Assembly (NCBI GenBank): GCA_902540275.1
Contig: CACBMB010000007.1
Span: 1 to 64,000, forward strand
Length of the DNA stretch: 64,000 nucleotides
Reading direction: 5' to 3'
Origin: an uncultured Pelagibacteraceae bacterium
GTDB taxonomy: Bacteria; Pseudomonadota; Alphaproteobacteria; Pelagibacterales; Pelagibacteraceae
The notes under the pieces are model-generated. The model was given only the letters and a program-made list of their open reading frames with translations, was not told where the DNA came from and did no database searches. Of the stretch, positions 1 to 8,048 are shown in pieces; within the stretch, counting starts at the first letter, position 1, and the number at the start of each line of letters is the position of its first letter. A program made the translations under genes and the position numbers.

Positions 1-36
1 ACAAAAAAAGTTGTTCAATATTTAGAGAAAAATTAA
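1..36 (+). CDS. 3' end of an upstream gene (partial)
   Basis: The frame starting at base 1 encodes TKKVVQYLEKN and then TAA at 34-36. This stop shares its last base with the ATG of the next gene (a TAATG junction), the commonest junction type in this window, so these bases are probably the C-terminus of a co-transcribed upstream gene. Eleven residues are too few to name a family. It could also be chance open frame in AT-rich leader DNA. Confidence 0.4.
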   Translation, partial: TKKVVQYLEKN

Positions 37-1175
37 TGAAAAAGATTGGCATTATTGGAGCTGGTATTTCAGGACTATTTATTGCTAATTTATTTAAAAA
101 AAATTCAAATTATCAAATTACAGTTTTTGAAAAAAACCATGCAATTGATTTAGATGAAGGTTATGGAATTCAGTTATCAGTTAATAGCGTGAAGCTTTTA
201 AACCAAATTGGATTTGATAAATTTAAAGATGATAAAAAGTTCAATCCAGATAAAATAAATTTCTATTCTATTAAAAGCTCCAATAAGATATGTGATTTGG
301 ATATTTCTGAATTTAATTCAAAAGAATGTAAATATACAACTTTGAAAAGGTCTGACTTAGTCAATTTTTTAAAGATGGGTTTAGAGCATTTAATTAAAAC
401 CAGTCATAATATTTCAAAGATAGATCAAGAAAATAAAAAGATTAAACTTCATTTTGAAAACAATGAAATTTTTGAATGTGATTATTTGATAGTATCAGAT
501 GGAGTTTTTTCAAAAAGCAAAAGTCTTATCTTAAATAATCAAACTCAACCAAGGTTCAATAAAATGTTGGCTATAAGAGGTACAATACCTAATTCCCAAA
601 AAATTGATTGTAAGAATATTTCGTTGTTTTTAGGTCCTGATTTTCATCAGGTAATTTATCCTGTAAGTCCTAGTGGAGATTTAAATTTTATAGCGATATT
701 GAAATATAACCTTTCAATAAATGAACAAAAAAACCATTTGTTATTCAATGATGATAATTTTATCAAAAAAATTTTAGATGATATTCCATTAGAGATGAGA
801 GAATTTCTAAATGAAATTAAGCAATTAAAGATATTCCCAGTTTTTATCAGCAATAATTTTTCTAAATTAAAAAATGATAATATTCATTTTATAGGAGATG
901 CTCTTTTTGCTTTTCCTCCATCATTTGCTCAGGGCGCATCACAGTCAATAGAGGGTGCCTATGAATTATTTAAAAGTATAGAAAACAAAACAGAAATTAG
1001 TTATCTTAAAAATAGGGTTGGTAAAATTAGAATGGTTAATAACAGATCAAAATTTAATCAATTTGCATTTCATTTATCTAATCCTTTAACTACATTTTTA
1101 AGAAATATTTTTTTGAAAAAATTGGTTAAAAATAAGAAGTTTTTAGAAAGCTATCTTGGTAAAATTTATAGATAA
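36..1175 (+). CDS. FAD-dependent monooxygenase (UbiH / salicylate hydroxylase-like fold)
   Basis: A class A flavoprotein hydroxylase of 379 residues, normal for the family. The N-terminal Rossmann motif GAGISGLFIANL (about residues 8-19) binds the ADP part of FAD and is followed by an acidic strand end (VFEK). The second FAD motif, GDALFAFPPSFAQGAS (about 288-303), corresponds to the GDAxH-PxxGQG segment; the usual His is replaced. Such enzymes use NAD(P)H and O2 to hydroxylate aromatic or quinone-like rings. No membrane segment is visible. Substrate cannot be told from sequence: ubiquinone precursors or small aromatics are both possible. Its stop overlaps the convergent ccrM stop by 10 nt, and its ATG shares a base with the stop of the upstream frame. 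Confidence 0.75.
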   Translation: MKKIGIIGAGISGLFIANLFKKNSNYQITVFEKNHAIDLDEGYGIQLSVNSVKLLNQIGFDKFKDDKKFNPDKINFYSIKSSNKICDLDISEFNSKECKYTTLKRSDLVNFLKMGLEHLIKTSHNISKIDQENKKIKLHFENNEIFECDYLIVSDGVFSKSKSLILNNQTQPRFNKMLAIRGTIPNSQKIDCKNISLFLGPDFHQVIYPVSPSGDLNFIAILKYNLSINEQKNHLLFNDDNFIKKILDDIPLEMREFLNEIKQLKIFPVFISNNFSKLKNDNIHFIGDALFAFPPSFAQGASQSIEGAYELFKSIENKTEISYLKNRVGKIRMVNNRSKFNQFAFHLSNPLTTFLRNIFLKKLVKNKKFLESYLGKIYR

Positions 1176-2245
1176 CTTTTATCTACAAGGAATTTTTGTC
1201 TTAAATTGTCTATTGGCACAAAAGAACTACCTAATTTAAAATACCAATAAGTCCATCCGTTACAGCTTTCAGCACCTAAAATTGTAGCTGCCACTTTATG
1301 AATTGAACCTTCAGTCTGGGCATGTTTGATGCTGCCATCAGCCATTATTTTTGCACTAATTTTCCTCTTATTATCAAAAATAGTGGTACCTGGTTTAATA
1401 ATTCCTAATTCAACTAATGAGCCAAAAGGTATTCTTGGTTTAGATCTATTGTTCTTAAGAGTATCTAAATAATGATCTTCTATAGGTTTTGTTTTTTTTA
1501 ATCTTTGTTCTGCAGCTTTGAAATAGTTTTTTTCTTTTTCAATTCCGTAATAATTTCTACCCAATTTTTTTGCAACTGTTGCGGTTGTTCCTGATCCTAA
1601 AAAAGGATCTAAAACAAAATCATTTTTATTTGAAGTTGCTAATAAAATTCTGTGAATTAAAGCCTCTGGTTTTTGCGTAGAATGCACTTTTCTACCATTC
1701 TTCTTTAGCCTCTCAGATCCGTTACAAATTGGCAATTCCCAGTTAGATCTCATTTGAAGATCGTCATTTAAACACTTTAAGGATTGATAATTAAAAGTGT
1801 ACTTTGATTTTTCGGACTTAGATGCCCAAATTAATGTTTCATGGGCGTTCGTAAAACGTGTTCCTCTAAAATTTGGCATGGGATTTCTTTTATTCCAAAT
1901 TACGTCATTTAAAATCCAAAAACCTAAATTTTGAATAGCTGTACCAACTCTAAAAATATTGTGATAACTACCAATTACCCAGATAGCTCCATCTTTCTTT
2001 AAAATTCTTTTACATTCATTCAACCATGAACAAGTAAAATCATCATACTTTTTAAAATTTTCAAATTGATCCCATTTGTCATTTACCGCACTAACCTTAG
2101 ATCTGTCTGGTCTTGTTAATTCACTTTTTAATTGTAGGTTGTAAGGAGGGTCAGCAAAAATTAAATCAAACGTCTCATCAGGAATTTTTTTTAGTTCTTC
2201 TAAACTATTTCCATTAATTAATTTATTTTTGAAATCTAAATTCAT
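1166..2245 (-). CDS. ccrM: Adenine-N6 DNA methyltransferase CcrM (GANTC)
   Basis: Cell-cycle methylase predicted to methylate adenine in GANTC. A beta-class N6 methylase with catalytic ADPPYNLQL near the N-terminus and the SAM-binding DPFLGSGTT motif about 200 residues later. The CcrM-type C-terminal domain (IPFGSLVELGIIKPGT and the later GSIHKVAA segment) separates it from other N6 methylases. I start it at ATG 2245 because an AGGA Shine-Dalgarno lies just upstream. A longer frame reaches a TTG at 2272 but lacks that support. The product is then 359 residues, normal for CcrM. It lies downstream of rnhB, as in many alphaproteobacteria. Its leader carries three GANTC sites, which suggests methylation-sensitive autoregulation. 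Confidence 0.93.
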   Translation of the reverse strand: MNLDFKNKLINGNSLEELKKIPDETFDLIFADPPYNLQLKSELTRPDRSKVSAVNDKWDQFENFKKYDDFTCSWLNECKRILKKDGAIWVIGSYHNIFRVGTAIQNLGFWILNDVIWNKRNPMPNFRGTRFTNAHETLIWASKSEKSKYTFNYQSLKCLNDDLQMRSNWELPICNGSERLKKNGRKVHSTQKPEALIHRILLATSNKNDFVLDPFLGSGTTATVAKKLGRNYYGIEKEKNYFKAAEQRLKKTKPIEDHYLDTLKNNRSKPRIPFGSLVELGIIKPGTTIFDNKRKISAKIMADGSIKHAQTEGSIHKVAATILGAESCNGWTYWYFKLGSSFVPIDNLRQKFLVDKSYL

Positions 2246-2264
2246 TTTTCCTAAAAATAAATTA

Positions 2265-2313
2265 GACTCCAAAAAGATTCATTGGTCAACCTACGATTGA
2301 ATTATTTAGATTC
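2265..2313 (-). promoter_or_regulatory. Cluster of three GANTC sites upstream of ccrM
   Basis: GACTC at 2265-2269, GATTC at 2276-2280 and GATTC at 2309-2313 fall 20-70 nt upstream of the ccrM ATG at 2245. At AT-rich base composition a GANTC is expected only once every few hundred bases, so three in 49 bases is dense. In Caulobacter the ccrM promoter itself contains GANTC sites whose methylation state affects transcription. Seeing the same arrangement here suggests feedback by CcrM; the function is inferred. Confidence 0.45.
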
Positions 2314-2350
2314 GATTTGTGTAATTTTTTTTTAAGACAACTAGATATGG

Positions 2351-2367
2351 TGTTTCTACGTGAAACT
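2351..2367. other. parS-like imperfect palindrome between rnhB and ccrM
   Basis: TGTTTCTACGTGAAACT at 2351-2367 has GTTTC (2352-2356) and GAAAC (2362-2366) as inverted arms around TACGT. It matches the ParB centromere consensus TGTTTCACGTGAAACA except for one extra T in the centre and the last base. The one-base insertion breaks exact symmetry, so ParB binding is doubtful. It could instead be a weak hairpin after rnhB or a chance match. Confidence 0.25.
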
Positions 2368-2927
2368 TATCTAATTCTATTAATAGGTGAAAAATTTTTT
2401 CTATGATGGGATGTAATGCCTAAATTTTTAATAGCTTTCAAATGTTCTTTAGTTCCATAACCAAAATTTTTATCCCAATTATAACCTTTAAATTTTTTTC
2501 CAAGAGCAGATATCATCTTATCACGTGTAACTTTTGCAATTATAGAGGCTGCTGAAATTGATGGTATTTTTTGATCACCTTTAATAACACAAATAAGATT
2601 ATAATTCTTAATATTTGGCGATTTATTTCCGTCTATTAAGACAAGGGAAGGTTTTTTTTTTAATTTAATAATTGCTCTTTTCATAGCAAGCATACTTGCA
2701 TGAAATATATTTATTTTTTCAATTTCTTTGACTGAAGCTTTACCTATAGCCCATATAGAGTTTTTTTTTATATATTTTTCTAGAGTTTCTCGCCTAGATT
2801 TAGATAATTTTTTAGAATCTTTTAATATTTTTTTGTCTATTGATTTATTTAATATCACTGCAGCAGCATACACAGGCCCTATTAAGCTACCTCGTCCTAC
2901 TTCATCAACACCGGCAATAATTTTCAT
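2367..2927 (-). CDS. rnhB: Ribonuclease HII
   Basis: Cleaves RNA in RNA-DNA hybrids and removes single ribonucleotides from DNA, in the cytoplasm. The 186 residues open with the diagnostic IAGVDEVGRGSLIGPVYAAAV (first catalytic DE pair near residues 7-8). LVLIDG near residue 96 carries the third acidic residue, and the ISAASIIAKVTRD segment follows. Length is on the short side of normal but complete. The ATG at 2927 shares one base with the stop of the upstream UDG gene, so the two are probably co-transcribed and translationally coupled. Confidence 0.95.
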   Translation of the reverse strand: MKIIAGVDEVGRGSLIGPVYAAAVILNKSIDKKILKDSKKLSKSRRETLEKYIKKNSIWAIGKASVKEIEKINIFHASMLAMKRAIIKLKKKPSLVLIDGNKSPNIKNYNLICVIKGDQKIPSISAASIIAKVTRDKMISALGKKFKGYNWDKNFGYGTKEHLKAIKNLGITSHHRKNFSPINRIR

Positions 2928-3646
2928 TAAATTTTTATTTTAAGATCTTTAATTTTTTGTTTAATTTTTTTTAAGTCTTCCCAAGAAAATTTTTTGTTTT
3001 CAGGAAATCTAATCAAATATGATGGATTGAATGTAATCATAATTGGATATGTTTTTTTATTTAGTATTATTTCTTTCCACTTTCCTCTTTCGTGAGTAAT
3101 TTTGCTACTTAATCCAACTAAAGCTTCCATAGCTGTGCTGCCCATTAAAACAATTATTTTTGGGTTAATTATTGAAACATGTTTTTTTAAAAAAATTGAA
3201 TATCGTTTTATTTCTTGTGCTGTAGGTTTTCTGTCCTCAGGTGGTCTAAAATTTATAGAATAGGATAAATATACATCTTCTATTTTAATATTTATCGCAG
3301 CTAACATTTTTTTTAAAAGAGCACCCACTTCCCCCTGAAAAACTTTACCCGATCTTTCCTCTTCTAAACCTGGTGCCTCACCAATAAATATAATTGGACT
3401 ATTAACATCACCATCCCCTAAAATTATGCCGTTTGAATTATCTTTTAAATTACAATTTTCAATTGAACTTATCTCTTTTTTTAATTCTAATAATCTCTTT
3501 GGTTTATTTAAGAGTTCTGAAGTATTGATATTATCCAAAATATTGATCCTATTTATTGGTTTATTGCCAAAAATGAACTGTTCCTCAAAAATATTTATAA
3601 ATTCCTGATCATATTTGGCATTTTGATTTAAGTCTCTTTTAGTCAT
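2927..3646 (-). CDS. Family-4-like uracil-DNA glycosylase without Fe-S cysteines
   Basis: Predicted to excise uracil from DNA. After an N-terminal extension of about 70 residues comes the family 4/5 motif A region GEAPGLEEERSG, then FRPPEDRKPT and a late NPSYLIR. Two deviations are visible. The whole protein has a single Cys, so the four-Cys 4Fe-4S cluster of classical family 4 enzymes cannot form. The usual HPxxLLR motif has Asn for His. Alphaproteobacterial relatives often have WRPPGNR with reduced cysteines, so this may be a lineage feature. I choose ATG 3646 over the upstream TTG at 3655. That leaves only 11 nt to the divergent ATG at 3658. Confidence 0.8.
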   Translation of the reverse strand: MTKRDLNQNAKYDQEFINIFEEQFIFGNKPINRINILDNINTSELLNKPKRLLELKKEISSIENCNLKDNSNGIILGDGDVNSPIIFIGEAPGLEEERSGKVFQGEVGALLKKMLAAINIKIEDVYLSYSINFRPPEDRKPTAQEIKRYSIFLKKHVSIINPKIIVLMGSTAMEALVGLSSKITHERGKWKEIILNKKTYPIMITFNPSYLIRFPENKKFSWEDLKKIKQKIKDLKIKI

Positions 3647-3657
3647 AAAGTACAATT

Positions 3658-5343
3658 ATGTTTAAAAAAATTTTAAATTTTTTTTTTATTATTACATTAT
3701 CCTACCAAAGCACTTCCCATTCTAAAAGCACTAGTTTAGAAAGTTTTGATTCAAAAGATTTATCAAATTATTTTTCAGGCATAGTTGCATTTGAAAATAA
3801 AAAAAATTCAGATGCGTTAAGATTTTTCAATTCATCAAAAGTTTTACTTAATCAACATGATCCTTATTTAAAAAGATATATAACATCTTTAGTTTTAGAA
3901 AATAAAGTTCCTCAAGCAATAAATATACTTTTAAAAAATAAAGATGAAAAAAATGCAGATTTCTTTGATGCTCATTTATTGTTAATTTTAGATAGTTTAA
4001 AAAAAAATAATATCGAAAAAGCATATACTGATTTAAATATTGCTTTTAAGTTTGCAGAAGAAAACAGATTTAATTCAGTAATATTAGAAACATTAAATGA
4101 ATACATATTTGTTTTTAAAGAAAAAAAATTATCTAACGAAAAGAAAAATTTTGGAAATTTATCAATTATAACAGAAACCTTTCAAAGATGTTTTTTAGAT
4201 GATATAAAAACTGAAAATTATTTCTCTAACCTCATAAATAAGAATGACGCAGATTATACAAGATATATTTATTTTTATCTTACTTATTTGATCAAAAAAA
4301 ATAAATTTAATGATGTAAAAGAGATAACATCTAAAATTGATTATTTAAATTCAACATTACTTTTATCTCAAGGAAAAAGTTGGATAGAGTCACAAAATTA
4401 TAAAAAATTTCAAAAAATATTTTCGTGTCAAAATCACAATGATATTATAAGTGAGTTTTTGTTTTTAATTTCAAATCTTTATTCATCACAAGATAACTTT
4501 GAAAGATCAAATTTCTATTTATATCTCTCAAATTATTTAAATCCAAAATTTGTATATAATTTATCTTTAGTTGTAGAAAATCATTTTCTTAACGAGGATT
4601 ATTTGAAATCGAGGAAAATTCTATTTAATTTCAAAAAAAAAGATAAATTTTATTATTGGTTTCGTCTAAAGAAAGAGGCTCAAATAATTGCAAAACAAAA
4701 AAATCAAAAAGCATCGTTAGATTATATTACTTCTGAGTTTGATAAGATAGAAAAACCAAATAATAAAATAATTTTTGACATAGCAAATTTTTATAAAAAT
4801 ACAAAAAATTACGAAAAAGCAATCGAATACTATACAAAAGTAATTGATGATTTAGATAATAACTCAGATATTAAGTCAGATCTTCTTTACAGAAGAGGGG
4901 GAAGTTATGAAAGAAAAGGAGATTATATTAATGCTGATAAAGATTTACAAGAATCTTTGAAAATTGATCCGAGTGATGCATATGTTTTAAATTATCTAGC
5001 TTACTCTTGGCTAGAAAGAGAATATCAAATTGATAAAGCAATAGAAATGTTAGAATTAGCTTACAATTCTACAGAAGACGACCCTTATATTATAGACTCT
5101 ATAGGATGGGCTTATTACTTAATAAATGATTACTCAAAAGCAGAAGAATTTTTGAGAAGAGCAGTAGAGCTTATGCCAGATGACCCAATAGTAAACGATC
5201 ATTATGGAGACATATTGTGGAAATTAAACCAAAAAATTCAAGCAAGATATTTTTGGAAAAATGTACTTAAAATGAAAGATGTTGAAGAAGAGATGATTAA
5301 AAAAATAAATATTAAATTAATTGAAGGACCAAAAAATTCATAA
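3658..5343 (+). CDS. Secreted or periplasmic TPR-repeat protein
   Basis: A 561-residue protein with a probable N-terminal signal sequence (MFKKILNFFFIITLSYQS, cleavage around residue 21). The first two thirds are Lys/Asn-rich helical repeats. Clear tetratricopeptide repeats follow at roughly residues 375-530, including NYEKAIEYYTKVI, GDYINADKDLQESLKIDPSD and DYSKAEEFLRRAVELMPDDP. TPR arrays bind proteins, so it is probably an assembly or scaffold factor at the envelope. In many alphaproteobacteria a TPR protein precedes ispE, as here (4 nt gap). Its precise role is unknown to me. Confidence 0.8.
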   Translation: MFKKILNFFFIITLSYQSTSHSKSTSLESFDSKDLSNYFSGIVAFENKKNSDALRFFNSSKVLLNQHDPYLKRYITSLVLENKVPQAINILLKNKDEKNADFFDAHLLLILDSLKKNNIEKAYTDLNIAFKFAEENRFNSVILETLNEYIFVFKEKKLSNEKKNFGNLSIITETFQRCFLDDIKTENYFSNLINKNDADYTRYIYFYLTYLIKKNKFNDVKEITSKIDYLNSTLLLSQGKSWIESQNYKKFQKIFSCQNHNDIISEFLFLISNLYSSQDNFERSNFYLYLSNYLNPKFVYNLSLVVENHFLNEDYLKSRKILFNFKKKDKFYYWFRLKKEAQIIAKQKNQKASLDYITSEFDKIEKPNNKIIFDIANFYKNTKNYEKAIEYYTKVIDDLDNNSDIKSDLLYRRGGSYERKGDYINADKDLQESLKIDPSDAYVLNYLAYSWLEREYQIDKAIEMLELAYNSTEDDPYIIDSIGWAYYLINDYSKAEEFLRRAVELMPDDPIVNDHYGDILWKLNQKIQARYFWKNVLKMKDVEEEMIKKINIKLIEGPKNS

Positions 5344-5347
5344 GTGT

Positions 5348-6190
5348 ATGAATTTTAGTAAAATTAAATCATTTGCTAAAGTTAATTTAGCTCTCAATAT
5401 TATTAGTAAATCAAGTAAATTACATAATATTGAAAGTTTGGTTACTTTTATAAATTTTTATGATTTAATTTTGATTAAAGAGATTAAATCAAAAAAAAAT
5501 CGTATTTCTTTTACTGGTAAATTTTCAAAAAATATTAATTCAAATAATACAGTTTCAAAATTATTTAAAATTTTAGATGAAAAAAAATTAATCAGCAAAA
5601 AATTTCACATTAGAATTATTAAAAATATACCTCAAAAAGCAGGTTTGGGTGGTGGCTCTATGAATGCTGCAAATATTTTGAATTATTTGATAAAAAAAAG
5701 ATTGATTTGGATAAGTAAAAAAGAAATTTTAGAAATAGCAAGTTTTGTGGGATCTGATGTTATTTTAGGTTTAGAGACCTGTAATTCAATTTTAACCTCA
5801 AAAAATTTAATAAAAAGATTTAGAAATTGTAAAAAAATGTACACATTAGTTATAAAACCACCTTTTGGTTGTTCAACTAAAGAAATATTTTCTAAAGTAA
5901 ATAAGTTTGATAAGATAAAATTTAATAGACCTTCTAAGAGAATGTTTCATACAGATTTTTTAAAAGAAGCGCAAAATTCATTAGAAAAAATTGTTATTAA
6001 TAAGTACTCGATTTTAAAAAAAATTCGTTCATATTTGAGTAATTTAGAAAAGCCAATTTTTGTTAGAATGACAGGCTCAGGATCTGCATTTATTGCATAT
6101 TATCATTCAAAAAAACAATGCGACATAGCTAAAAAACAATTTTGTAGAGATTATAAAAAATACTGGTGTATAAGTTCAAAAACTATATAA
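5348..6190 (+). CDS. ispE: 4-diphosphocytidyl-2-C-methyl-D-erythritol kinase
   Basis: ATP-dependent kinase of the MEP (non-mevalonate) isoprenoid pathway; it phosphorylates the 2-hydroxyl of CDP-methylerythritol. GHMP-kinase features: the N-terminal KSFAKVNLALNI with the catalytic-region Lys, the ATP loop PQKAGLGGGSMNAA (about residues 96-109), and the C-terminal MTGSGSAFIAYY loop. I start it at ATG 5348, four bases after the TPR gene's stop. The upstream in-frame ATG at 5321 lies inside that gene and adds nine unlikely residues. The product is 280 residues, normal length. Confidence 0.94.
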   Translation: MNFSKIKSFAKVNLALNIISKSSKLHNIESLVTFINFYDLILIKEIKSKKNRISFTGKFSKNINSNNTVSKLFKILDEKKLISKKFHIRIIKNIPQKAGLGGGSMNAANILNYLIKKRLIWISKKEILEIASFVGSDVILGLETCNSILTSKNLIKRFRNCKKMYTLVIKPPFGCSTKEIFSKVNKFDKIKFNRPSKRMFHTDFLKEAQNSLEKIVINKYSILKKIRSYLSNLEKPIFVRMTGSGSAFIAYYHSKKQCDIAKKQFCRDYKKYWCISSKTI

Positions 6191-6222
6191 ATTTCATTTT
6201 TTGTGTTATACGAAATTATAAT

Positions 6223-6296
6223 TGGGGCGTAGCCAAGCGGTAAGGCACGGGTTTTTGGTACCTGCATCCTAGGTTCGAATCCTAGCGCCCCAGCCA
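6223..6296 (+). tRNA. tRNA-Gln (anticodon TTG)
   Basis: A 74-nt cloverleaf. Acceptor TGGGGCG (6223-6229) pairs fully with CGCCCCA (6286-6292), with discriminator G and an encoded CCA (6294-6296). The anticodon stem CGGGT/ACCTG encloses TTTTGGT with anticodon TTG at 6255-6257. The T arm has canonical TTCGAAT. The U1-A72 end pair is typical of bacterial glutamine tRNA. The next gene, the CCA-adding enzyme, begins only three bases after the CCA, so both probably share one transcript. Confidence 0.97.
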
Positions 6297-6299
6297 AAT

Positions 6300-7574
6300 A
6301 TGAAAAACTTATTAGATAAATTATTTTTAAGAAGCAACAATCTAGATCATATCAGTAAAAATATAAAAGATCTCTCAAGCAACACTCCGATATCAAAAAT
6401 TTTTGATGCTATAGAGTCTTATTCTTCATCAAGTGAAATTAGATATGTTGGGGGCTGCATTAGAAAGATTATCAATAAGGAAAAAGTTGATGATATTGAT
6501 TTAGCAACTAACTTAGAACCAATTCAAGTTTGCGAGGCCTTAGGTCGAAATAAGATTAATTTTCATGAAACTGGAATTAAACATGGAACGATTACTGCTT
6601 TAAACGATAATTATAAATTTGAGATTACAAGTTTAAGAGAAGATGTTTCTACAGATGGCCGACACGCTCTAGTTAAATTTTCTAAAGATTGGAAAATGGA
6701 TGCTTCTAGGAGAGATTTTACAATAAACGCAATTTATGCAGATAAAGAGGGTAATTTGTTTGATCCTTATAATGGTAAAGAAGATCTAAAAAAAGGAGAA
6801 ATTAATTTTATTGGTGATACAGAAACAAGAATAAAAGAAGATTATTTAAGAATACTAAGATATTTTAGATTTTTTTTGAATTATTCAAAACAGAAACATA
6901 AGCCAGAAATTATCAAATTTTTAAGAATGAATATTGATGGCATTTCAAAACTATCAAAAGAGAGACTTTTAGATGAATTAAGAAAAATGATTAATTCAAA
7001 ATCTCTTATAGAACTATCTAAAGACAAAATAAGTTTAGAATTTATTAAGATTATTTTTCCAGAGTTAAAATACTTTAATATTTTCACAAAAATTAATTCA
7101 TATTTATATGAAATACTTCAAGAAGTAGACTTTATTTTTCTAATTTCTTTATTAATGATTGATGAAACTGATAATGCTGATTATTTCATTTATAAGTTTA
7201 ATATCTCAAAAAAAGACCAAAAAAGAATAAAAAATATAGATGAATTTTACAAAGAAAAATTAACATCGAAAACATTTAATGAAAATAATTTAAATAGTAT
7301 TTTTTATTATAAAGGTAAAGAGGCATTGATTGATATTTTATATTTTAAATTATTTAAATCAAAAAAATTTGATAATCATTTAATTGAATTAACAAAGTTA
7401 TTTAAAGAAAAATCAATTCCTATTATGCCTATCAAAGCAGATATTTTGATGTCGAAATATAAAATACCAGAGGGTAAAATTTTAGGAAACAAGCTGAAAT
7501 TAATAGAGGATATATGGGTAAAAAATAATTTTAAAATTTCAGATAATGAAGTTGATAATATTATAAATAATTAA
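6300..7574 (+). CDS. cca: CCA tRNA nucleotidyltransferase / poly(A) polymerase family
   Basis: Adds or repairs the 3'-CCA of tRNAs with CTP and ATP. A class II nucleotidyltransferase of 424 residues. The signature RYVGGCIRK (GG at residues 51-52) precedes DDIDLAT with metal-binding Asp65 and Asp67. DASRRDFTINAIY and RILRYFRF match the ribose-selecting and template-region motifs. Its ATG lies three bases after the encoded CCA of tRNA-Gln, so once the tRNA is excised the message would be almost leaderless with no Shine-Dalgarno. The N-terminus (about 48 residues before the GG motif) suits this start. Its last four bases overlap the convergent greA stop. Confidence 0.92.
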   Translation: MKNLLDKLFLRSNNLDHISKNIKDLSSNTPISKIFDAIESYSSSSEIRYVGGCIRKIINKEKVDDIDLATNLEPIQVCEALGRNKINFHETGIKHGTITALNDNYKFEITSLREDVSTDGRHALVKFSKDWKMDASRRDFTINAIYADKEGNLFDPYNGKEDLKKGEINFIGDTETRIKEDYLRILRYFRFFLNYSKQKHKPEIIKFLRMNIDGISKLSKERLLDELRKMINSKSLIELSKDKISLEFIKIIFPELKYFNIFTKINSYLYEILQEVDFIFLISLLMIDETDNADYFIYKFNISKKDQKRIKNIDEFYKEKLTSKTFNENNLNSIFYYKGKEALIDILYFKLFKSKKFDNHLIELTKLFKEKSIPIMPIKADILMSKYKIPEGKILGNKLKLIEDIWVKNNFKISDNEVDNIINN

Positions 7575-8047
7575 ATGTACTTTACGTCTTTAATTTCAAA
7601 ATTTTTAGTTCCTGCTGGAGTAATTATTTCAACTAAATCATTCTTATTTTTTCCTATTAAACCCTTACCGATAGGTGATTGGAAATAAATTAATTTATTT
7701 TTTAGGTCTGCCTCGTCTTTACCAACAATTTGATAATCTATTTTTTCACCTGTATCTAAATTTTCTAAGTACACAGTTGAACCAAATATGACTTTACCTT
7801 CATTATTTAATTTTGTTACATCAACAACATTTGCTCTTGCTATGATATCATTAATTTCAGTTATTCTGCCTTCATTATGAGATTGCTCTTCTTTTGCAGC
7901 ATGATATTCAGCATTTTCTTTTAGATCACCATGAGATCTTGCTTCAGCTATTGCAGCAACTATTTCTGGTCTTTTTTTTTCTTTTAAAAAAATCAATTCG
8001 TCTTTTAATTTTTTTAATCCTTTTAGTGTGATGGGTTCTTTCTCCAT
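7571..8047 (-). CDS. greA: Transcription elongation factor GreA
   Basis: Rescues backtracked RNA polymerase by stimulating transcript cleavage through the secondary channel. 158 residues, exactly the family length. N-terminal coiled coil (residues 1-75) with the acidic tip region and the EARSHGDLKENAEYHAAKE signature. The C-terminal FKBP-like domain includes YQIVGKDEAD and SPIGKGLIGK. ATG 8047 directly follows hemF's stop (8049), so hemF and greA look co-transcribed, with trmL upstream. Confidence 0.97.
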   Translation of the reverse strand: MEKEPITLKGLKKLKDELIFLKEKKRPEIVAAIAEARSHGDLKENAEYHAAKEEQSHNEGRITEINDIIARANVVDVTKLNNEGKVIFGSTVYLENLDTGEKIDYQIVGKDEADLKNKLIYFQSPIGKGLIGKNKNDLVEIITPAGTKNFEIKDVKYI

Positions 8048-8048
8048 A

